Shown here: positions 55,701-64,000 of the stretch, in pieces
Position numbering within the stretch: position 1 is the first letter of the stretch
Layout: each line of letters begins with the position of its first letter
Source of the DNA: Ascaris suum
Taxonomy: Eukaryota; Nematoda; Chromadorea; Rhabditida; Ascarididae
Reading direction: 5' to 3'
Assembly (NCBI GenBank): GCA_013433145.1
Contig: CM024189.1
Coordinates: forward strand, 2,170,001 to 2,234,000
DNA length: 64,000 nt
The notes under the pieces: model-generated
What the model was told of the DNA's origin: nothing
The model's database searches: none
The model's input: the letters and a program-made list of their open reading frames with translations, nothing else
Position numbers and translations under genes: made by a program

Positions 55701-57085
55701 AATGTCACATTTGCGAAATATTTTTAATCTGTAGTTGCTTCGCCATGTTTAGAAATGTGCGATTCTTTCGTAGCCTCATTACTTGGATAGAAGAAACAAA
55801 CTTTACCTTCACTAATACAGCGAATGGTGCATTAAGCAAACAAAAGTTTAACGTTTAAAACGAAATCGATGAGAAAGGTGGTCGAATGCACTAAGGCAAG
55901 CGAAATCACTCGCATGCAGAAAAAGACACAGAATAATCAATCGATCGATGTAATTCTCGATTGATATACAATTCTAAAAACTAGTATCCGTAATTCTATG
56001 TGGAAAAATTTTGAAGCGAACGTTACCACAATCAGAAGCCGCTAAGGTATGTTATATGAAAAACGATTATACTATTAATTTGCCATATAGTTTATCATCA
56101 ATCAGCCAATAAAAAGATGCACCTATAATTGCGCAGATCAGTTCGCCGCACTCGAGGTCATACGAATGTTCGTCTATCAAAGAGGACGGCATACTATACC
56201 CATAGATATAATTGATTACGGCATTGCGTACTTGTCATACCGAAAAATAGTACTCAAATTTAGTGTCAGTGTAATAGTAGTATCCAGCTCAACCAAACTA
56301 TATCATAGAGTATAACATCGTGCAACAAAGTGCAACCATCTTCATAAAGTAATGTGAAAGTTAAGCATTTTGTCAATTATATGCTTCACTTATACAGTTA
56401 CACTGTCGAGGATGCGTTCCCAGGGTGAAGCTAAGCTTACTGCGTTAGTGGATATGCAAGTGGAGCGGCGAGCGTAACTGTTGATCGCTGGGGGCCAATA
56501 ACACTCACTGTACAGTTAAAGAAAAATTCCATGCATTGAAAATGATATCTAGGAGTACTCTAGAATTGTTGGTAAAAATAAGACGGCTTCTGCACTTTCT
56601 CTGACGGGAAAAAAAGGGAATTTCTACAAGAGTTTTCTTCACAACTTTGAAACACTTTTCTAAATCTGGAGTCATGAATTTTGCCCCACTTCGACAGTCT
56701 TCTGATGCCAGCCTAACCTTCCTTCTTTCCCGCATCTTTTCCTCTCTCCGACACACGAATAAAATTTATTATATCAGCGGAACGCAGCAAATTTGCCAGA
56801 TTTCAAGTAGATGCAAGTTTTATGCAGCATTACAGGGAACGTTTACGGCATCGTAGTTACCTACTTCTGGACTCCTGATACATGGCCGAGAAAAGGTCAC
56901 TCAGAGCAAGAAATGTGTTTGAATTCTCTCCGCTGAAAAGCTGATCGCCACTGGAAGGACTCCCGTTTGAGCGCAGATAAATAAGTCTGCAGGAGTCCCC
57001 GCCGTAAAGACCTCCCTTACGAATTTTGCTTCCGATCTCCCTCCCACCCCCCCCCCCTCCATCCCCGGAACCTATCATCAAAGAC

Positions 57086-57139
57086 GGAACCTATTGCTGG
57101 AACTGCGAAAATGGAACCTATTGCTAGAACTGCGAATAT
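57086..57139. repeat. 27-bp tandem repeat, two copies plus a partial
   Basis: GGAACCTATTGCT(G/A)GAACTGCGAA(A/T)AT occurs twice head to tail; the first nine bases also occur at 57067. The unit is a multiple of three, and the minus frame stays open through it. Confidence 0.85.
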
Positions 57140-58952
57140 GCAAACCTGTACGCGTTCCCTGCTCGAATTCGGGAATTTCTTAAATACTTTTCTTTCTTCA
57201 AAATACCACTTCATATAAATGACTTTTTAAAATTCAATTCCACTTGCACTCAGCCACACTCTCGAACTTATTTCCTCTCTTATTGCCCATCTGAAATGCG
57301 ACGTTCGTCGAGTGTATGACTTAAAGGCTTGTCGCGTTTTGCAGTTGAGCAAATTTTGTTTTAGCTACAAACAAAAAGGGCTTAGAAAGGTCATTTACTT
57401 TCTTGCCATGCTTATCAGCCTATTTGTTCCCTTATTGAGAAAGTGGAGAAGCGTACCAGAGGAGTAGGCATAGTGCATCACTGTGTAAATGCGGGCGCAA
57501 AACCAGTTATTTTCATATATTGCCATCAACTGTATTGTAATATGAACAGTAAGGCATTCTGTTTTAAAGGATCCGTCGCGTCGCTCGTACAAATCTACTA
57601 AAGGTTCGGCTTTACAACCTGATCACCATAAAATGAGAATCCAGCCGCTCGCGATAAACGAACAAATTTTGGGGCACTTTTAGCGATTATAGCTCCTTTT
57701 GATCTCGATAAATCGATAAATCAATCTGAACCTCACTGTTGCACTGGATCTATCAACATTATATATACATAATGTCTATTTATATGTTTATATTTATATT
57801 TATATTTACGTTCATATTTATATAATGGTACCGTTGTAATAATGAGTTTTGCAAAAGCGCATGAATATAAGGGCGATTGAATTGTTTTGCATAAATATGT
57901 GAGCAGCAATGATAAAGCTCTTGGTTATGAAAAAAAAATACTTGTTTGATGTTGCGAAAGAGTGATTAATCATTGATGGGTTGATTGAAGAAAGTGTGGA
58001 TCATTGGGAACTATACTGTAGCTGAAGCTTCAAAAAAGGTTTTTTAAATTGCACCGCTGATTTTATTTATTCGACTTCTCATCTACAAGTAAATGTACAT
58101 GAGAAATAGAGAACGGTCATGATGACGAATAAAATAAAGAGAAAAAACATGGATATGTGCTCGAAATCTAGTATAGACGATGTGCGAAAAAAAATTAAAA
58201 GGAAGAAGCGAAACGACCATCACAAGAATAGAACGATGCGGATGAATGATGATGCATCAAATGTGCAATTAGGGGCAAATCAAAACAAAGGACTCATCTT
58301 CGGGTAACGAGGGCTTTCTAAGACGTTGTTTGCGCTCCACGACGTCATGACTAGCTAAGGCTCATGTTCGCACCACTCACGTTTACAGGCGCTCTCGATA
58401 CCTGAACAGATCGAGATGACGGAAAAGACACTCTCTTAAGACCGAGAATGAAGTAATATCGCCTCTGACTCCTAGTGAAAGGCTCTCAGCTTAGCAATGT
58501 AATCGCCTCGAAAATGATCAAGTTTAACTTTAGCGAAAATAATAAGAGTAGAATGCTTTTGGATATCTTCAAAGACGGCCTCATCCAATATCGGAGAAGG
58601 AGATTCGCACACAGCTGAAGTATACCACAACAGTTCGAGAGTAGGGAGAAAAAACCTTATGAAAGTGTTCTACCTCTGTTGTAAATGCATGAGGATGCAC
58701 TTTGCGAAATGCGACAATTTCTTGGCAAAAGCGCAAGCAAAATCATAGCAGTAAATTCATGCATATCATCATGTGTAAATGGAAAGTGCTCATCACCTAG
58801 CTTGGGGAAGTGCTAGTATTTCGATAATCCTTTCTTTTTTGTCACGCCCAATAACGCCTTAATATCCGCTTTCTATGATAGACAATGGAACTATGAACGT
58901 TGCGGATACGCTGCAAAGAATTTGACGCCTTTGTGGGCAAAAGGCGACATAT

Positions 58953-59925
58953 TTATGCAACCCGGAATACACTGTTTCTATTAAAAACGACCAATGAGTT
59001 TGAATGGCTGCAGCTGTGATGCAAAAAGTTTAAAGCGTTTCCAAGGAAAAAGAGCTGAGGAGAATGGGAGACGTACAAGATGTTAAGAAAGCGATCTTCA
59101 CCCATTTCTTGGCTTTCAACCACCTTCCGCCGCATATGAAGTGAAGAAGAAACAAGGGGTAACAAGTGGAATTCATAAGATGGGAAGTGCGGGTTTGCAT
59201 TAAGTTGCATAGGATTGCAAATGGTTGAACGAGATTGTTTCAGTAAGCCGCGACAGCAGTCAAATCCTGGTGCCGCTTGCGACGGAGTTCGCAACCATAG
59301 GCTCCGACGCATTGTAACCCTTCTGTCCCGCTCAACAATAACGTAACTGAAGAGCCATGATTGAAGCAATTCTAAGGCAATCCTATTGCCGATCGAATCC
59401 AGTGCAGCTTTGATGTTACTCTACTGTACGACATAACGCAACTGTAAAGATGTACCTGACACAATTTTGTAGTAAGCGTAGGGCCGTGTCCGGCACAGCA
59501 ATTGTGCAGCATCTGTGCTCTGAGCACCCAAGTGATCGCTACTGCAATCCTAATGACCCTCGCAACATTTGTGAGCCTCGTTCCGGATGCAGTCGCAGTG
59601 TAACCTTAACATCCAACCAAGCTCTAGTAAAAGTCTGTACCATGCACAATGCCACTGCAATTAAGGAATCATTTCCGACTTGTCGCTTATGTACCTTAAT
59701 GTTTTGCTCAAGTGTAGCCATCGTAGCCTCTTGCATATCTCTTTGCGTGGTGCAATACCGGCGTATAACCCAGTCTTGCTTTTACATGGAATTGTGCTGG
59801 ACAACTTGATGTAAGCCTCCGTATCCAGAGCGACTGGTGTATAGCGATTGTAAATTTCAGTTCCCACCAGTATGACGGTGATGCAATTCTGGGGTCTGAT
59901 GCGGCTCTTCTTGAACCATTTTAGG
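58953..59925. other. Open, GC-richer stretch, possible exons or relic
   Basis: On the minus strand 59661-59925 reads ITVILVGTEIYNRYTPVALD and continues to EMIP and a stop; a neighbouring minus frame at 59539-59736 reads LIAVALCMVQTFTRAWLDV. On the plus strand a T-rich acceptor (CAATTTTGTAG at 59471) opens a Cys-rich frame ending near GT at 59600. Both strands look protein-like and I cannot decide. No family recognised. Confidence 0.2.
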
Positions 59926-62376
59926 AAAAAAAAACGAAAATTTGAGGCAGTAGTAATTATTCTGGCAAAAAAAACTTAGAGTAGTTTTCCCGTGGTGGAG
60001 TCTTTGTAAAGCTCTTGTAGTTTTCTAATATTCAATCGATGGAAAGACGAAGTAGACGTGTGCATGGGTGCGACAATGGCTATCAATATTCATGCTATAG
60101 CCGGTGTTGTCGGTGCTGATATTTATCGATGTTACTGCGGCAATTTTCCTGGTGCTAAGTTGGTTTCGAAGCTTCTATGAGTGACTCTCCCATTCAGACT
60201 ACTCACTGAAAAAAAAAAGCTTCTTGGCAACATTGTTTACTCAAAGCTTTCGTGGATGTTTCTTGCGTTACTTTGCATCTCGCTCTAAATGGTCTGATGA
60301 TACACATGCTCTGAGCCAAGAAAGCCAAACGTTGCCTGAAGATATATTTAAATTAGTGCCCTAAATAGTTTCTGAGACCAAAAGTCTCTCAGGCATATAC
60401 ACTTTATTAGGAGAGTGTGAGGTTCAATAGCAAGTCTCTTTGTCATGAAGGCGAGATAATGAGGGACGTTCCATGGAAATCAGTGCGCATCATGTGTGGT
60501 CTTGATTTTGAGATGCGATGTGGTAGCGCTCGTACGCCGACTTCCTACTGAAAACTGCAATGTGCGCAGCTATTCTATAAAATCGATGCAATATTATTAG
60601 AATTACTTATTCTTTTTGCATTACTAAACTAGCCGTGTGCTAATAATGAAAACTTCGTCTTTTAGCATTATGGCCCAAAATACGGCAGAACTTTTTGTTC
60701 GAAGTGAAGGATCAAAACAAACACCAATTAGATTCTTTCAGTATGCGCAACATTTATATGAAAGCTAGGAAAGAGCATTTTAGCCGATTCAAGTTTTGTC
60801 TTGAATGAAACTGGCGATCCTGTTGAGAGAGAGAACTGTAAATAACTGTATGATTATTTGACTTCCGACGATTCCACTATAATTGTTTGAAGCTGCAAAT
60901 GGTAAACGATTGCAAAGAACAATGAGCGAGTTATTTCAACTACTCAAAATTTCTGGATAGTGGATTTGAAGAAGTCAGGAGTGGGGAAGAGAGTTAGAGC
61001 GCGAAAGCATCCTTAACACAACGAACCCACTGTGGGAGATTGGGGCTCAAATAACCCTACCGAATTCTCTCACTTCACCTATAATATTTAAATTTCACTT
61101 AGATGAGACATATGATTTTTTAAATGCATTCTAATCCTTATCAGAAACTACTTGCGCCGTTTTCCTGGACTAACGCCACTTCCGACGTCAGCGTCCTTAC
61201 TAAAGTTTTCACTGTTGTAAAAGTCCCATGAGGAAGTTTATAAGATCACTTCGTCTCAGTGTCGTACACGATTAAAATGCTGAAAATCTTGTATCATATT
61301 TTAAAGAGTGCAAGAGAAGATTCCTCGTATTGGTCAATGAGTGGAGATGAACTAAAATATCACTGGCCACTGATAGCGATCTGGTCGTGTTTGTCTAACT
61401 AGGTTGTTTAATATTTATGTACGGCATGAGCACTATTTTTGATGTTTCATCAGTCACGTATTGTCCAACCTTTTAATCGAGTATCAATCTCTATTTGCGT
61501 CATTTTCGCACATGGCACTGATCTCAAACATTGATAACGTTAATGTGAGCGATGGATGTTTCTTGTTTTCTCCTCTTTTGTATCTCAGTCTATCATAACA
61601 AGTTCATATTTGAGACGAAAAACAAGTGAATAATATCTTCTTTTAAATTCATGACAGTCATATATTTAAATCAAATTTTTCCATATGTTTGCGGAAAAAA
61701 TATGGACTACAGTAATTGTATACCTTTGCTTCTATCTAAAACTTCGAGGTTTCAAAACAAATAGTATGTTTTAAGACGAAAAACAACGAGTTTCTTGGAA
61801 TTTTCACGAACAATTTTTACCTGTTGTTGAAATTTGCCAAAATTTTTGTAATAGCGACTAATAAAGTACAGTTCTCATTCATAGATAAATCAATAAAGCG
61901 AAATGCTTCCGTTTATTGAAAGTTGTCTTCGGATATATAAATACGCGTATTGGATTGATGCTTGTGCATTTGTGAACGCACTAAAGTTCCCAATTAAAAA
62001 AAATTCAACATCGTATCTTTTTACGATTCAACAGCCGTAGAGAAGTACGTTCGAGATCAAATGACTGGTAAAAATAAAATTATTTGCATATATTTAAATT
62101 CAGCATTTCTTGCAACAGTTGACGGCACATACGTCGATTCAACACAGTAAAACTATCAGAGACGCAATGAAAACTGACTTTGTAAGTGTTTGCGTGTTGA
62201 GCCGAGTACTGAAAGACGAAATAGCAGGAATTAAGAATACAACAAACAAATGACCACCATACAGTATGGCATATGATAATTTCATATATCAGCCTCATGA
62301 CTTAATTTATCAACAGGAGTTTTTAAAGTCTCAGCAAATTAGTACAACTTTGCGCATAAATGTCTTAAAACTTTAG
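59926..62376. other. Gene-poor stretch
   Basis: AT-rich; no ORF, RNA gene or repeat that I can support. Confidence 0.5.
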
Positions 62377-62420
62377 AACGGATTACGTAGAAATTTTCTT
62401 TGGAGGATTGTTAGAGGCGA
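62377..62420 (+). repeat. Dispersed repeat, copy 1
   Basis: A 44-bp segment beginning AACGGATTACGTAGAAATTT recurs at 62901-62944 with about six differences. Possibly the edge of an unrecognised interspersed element. Confidence 0.75.
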
Positions 62421-62900
62421 TTTTTTGAAACACAAAATAGCAGTCCATTGCAAAGATAAAACCACAAAGCTGCTTATGATGAATGCGAAAATAGTGACAT
62501 CAAATGTGAGGAATATATTCGTTCAACAATTTAAGTGCTACAGCAAACTTTTCAAAGGATCATAGACGATTCAAACGATCACCTTTACAGTGAAATTCGT
62601 AAACGACCAAAACATTTCATTTCGATCGACTCATACTTTCTGTTGGTGCAAGCACAGAAGTGGCATGATATGGGCTTTTATACTCTCGCTCGAAATGCTT
62701 TCATACTTCTACCGATCCGATCATTCCTCTAGAGCTTTTGCGAAAGATTCAGCTTTCTCTGTGTGTGCTCTGATGCCGATCACTTATATCATATAATGCA
62801 AGATCAGTCGGATGAAATGTATGAAATGCAACACGATTAATGGTATGTAAAAATTTTTCCACTTTTAAGTAATAGAAATTCTTTACGTTCTTTCGGGGGT

Positions 62901-62944
62901 AACGGATTAGGTAGAAATTCTCTTTGGAGGATTGTAAGGGACGA
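62901..62944 (+). repeat. Dispersed repeat, copy 2
   Basis: Second copy of the 44-bp segment at 62377, same orientation, 524 bp downstream. The sequence outside these 44 bp is not obviously shared. Confidence 0.75.
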
Positions 62945-63095
62945 TCATATGTTGCGGGGTGTGCCACTGAACTTCGGAAAACTAGCTTCAGTGGTCCACA
63001 GTGTTGAATGTACCGATAGATACGCATACATTCGCACTGAATCGACCTCGCTATAAACCGTTTTGCACAAGTATTTTGCATTAATTACGTTGCAG

Positions 63096-63254
63096 TTTCC
63101 AGATATTACACCCGCAGATATGGATGCCCACAGATTGCTATTGCTCTCAAGTTTCGGAACTTTCGAGCGTGAAATGCTGGAAACTTTCGCAGACTTCTTA
63201 TTCCAAGAAAAGGCGATGGATGCTCACATGCACTCAATTCCAAACCGCATTTGA
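63096..63254 (+). other. Possible terminal exon, unknown
   Basis: After a good acceptor (ACGTTGCAG) the plus frame reads FPDITPADMDAHRLLLLSSF, then a helical acidic stretch (EREMLETFADFLFQ), and stops with TGA. The composition is protein-like, but ORFs of this length are common by chance. A second plus ORF at 62535-62732, with a TPR-like LLVQAQKWHDMGFYTLARNA, may belong with it. Confidence 0.2.
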
Positions 63255-64000
63255 AAAAAAACCTCACATACTGTTGATCATACAAGAACTGAAGGGTGCG
63301 TACATTGTCGCTACCCGCGGATCGCTTCATACCGGCTCGCTGGAGCCGTAGCATGGCAAAAAGAAGCTAGCCGCTTCAGCGGCGCCAGCGAGGAGCGGAA
63401 ATCGAGGTGCGTCAAGCGGAAATAGCAACTTAAAAACCAGGCGCCTCAATGGAAGTAAGATGGCGTCAGATGCGTTAGAAGAAATTGAAGGCAGAGCTGG
63501 GCCGGGAAACGGAAGTTGCCCGAACCCAAGTCCCCCATTCCTCTGCTGAATCGGACCGGGGAGTAGCCCTGGTCAGGAGCTCAAGGGAGGTACTTGTCGT
63601 CGAAGTTTCCAACTGTGACCGTGCTCCTTTCGTCTATAAAACTGCCTTCCTCCCATATTCGCAATATTGTATTTTCAACCAATTCTTACATCTCGTCCAT
63701 TCGCGTCGCCGATCCTGTGCATATTTTCGGCTGCTTCGACCGAGCGAATTACTGAACGTAAGTTCTTATACTCTTCGATTGAGTTGCAATTATGAAGACC
63801 TCTATTAATATGTATTATATAAATGATGTTAAGGTAGAAAGAGATTCGGTTAATTCTGTGCTCCATTCTTGAGGAGCAGACAAACCGGGATGGCCAAAGG
63901 AAGATGGTTTGCATTCAGCAACAAGAAAATATGAGAGGCTATTTGTTCAGACAATTAAGAAAAGGACCTCCACCGATGACCGCCAGATGCGACTATAAAT
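63255..64000 (+). other. GC-richer edge of the window
   Basis: At 63290-63620 the GC content rises. ATG at 63460 opens MASDALEEIEGRAGPGNG, which looks like a protein N-terminus but stops after 29 codons without a clear donor. It could be the start of a gene running off the right edge. Confidence 0.2.

Larger units (their letters stand above)
47540..58952. other. Gene-poor stretch
   Basis: AT-rich DNA containing the poly-G tract at 52681 and the 27-bp tandem repeat at 57086. The short direct repeat GGAGTCATAAGCGA occurs twice near 51331-51369. No exon recognised. Confidence 0.5.

Overview
The window is nuclear DNA from a multicellular animal, most likely a nematode and probably a strongylid-type (hookworm or barber-pole-worm lineage) genome. 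The evidence is AT-rich intergenic and intronic sequence, genes cut into many small exons with T-rich (TTTTCAG-like) acceptors, at least two GC-type splice donors, introns of about 0.1-1.8 kb, a mariner transposase relic, and one animal-type fatty acid synthase. The lineage call is inference; I could not run a search.

The dominant feature is a single gene on the minus strand, from about 34.74 kb down to 6.19 kb. It is the animal type I fatty acid synthase (nematode fasn-1). I rebuilt it exon by exon. Forty-three exons with consistent splice phases give 7,977 coding nt, about 2,658 aa, in the order ketosynthase, acyltransferase, dehydratase, degenerate methyltransferase / structural ketoreductase region, enoyl reductase, ketoreductase, acyl carrier protein, Lys/Glu/Gln-rich linker, thioesterase. 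The KS Cys and two His, the AT Ser and His, the DH His, the ER and KR nucleotide-binding glycine motifs, the KR Tyr, the ACP Ser and the TE Ser and His are all present. The DH catalytic Asp position reads Glu. Only the exon 19/20 junctions, the exon 15/16 junction and the true 5' end are uncertain.

The introns hold a broken mariner-family transposase on the opposite strand (8.1-8.4 kb), a 250-bp AT-rich palindrome beside an exon-16 donor (25.26-25.51 kb), a 91-bp tandem duplication (33.69-33.88 kb), and several homopolymer-G/C or G-quadruplex-type tracts.

The left flank (1-6.19 kb) downstream of fasn-1 and the right flank (34.74-64 kb) upstream of it contain no gene I can name. The right flank has a few GC-richer or unusually open islands (36.5-37.4, 41.1-41.3, 46.0-47.5, 59.0-59.9, 62.5-63.7 kb) that could be exons or relics of neighbouring genes. 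They are listed at low confidence. I found no rRNA, tRNA, CRISPR array or operon-like structure, and no convincing new biological system. The most interesting items are the DH Asp-to-Glu change, the palindrome, and the long unassigned ORF near 46 kb.
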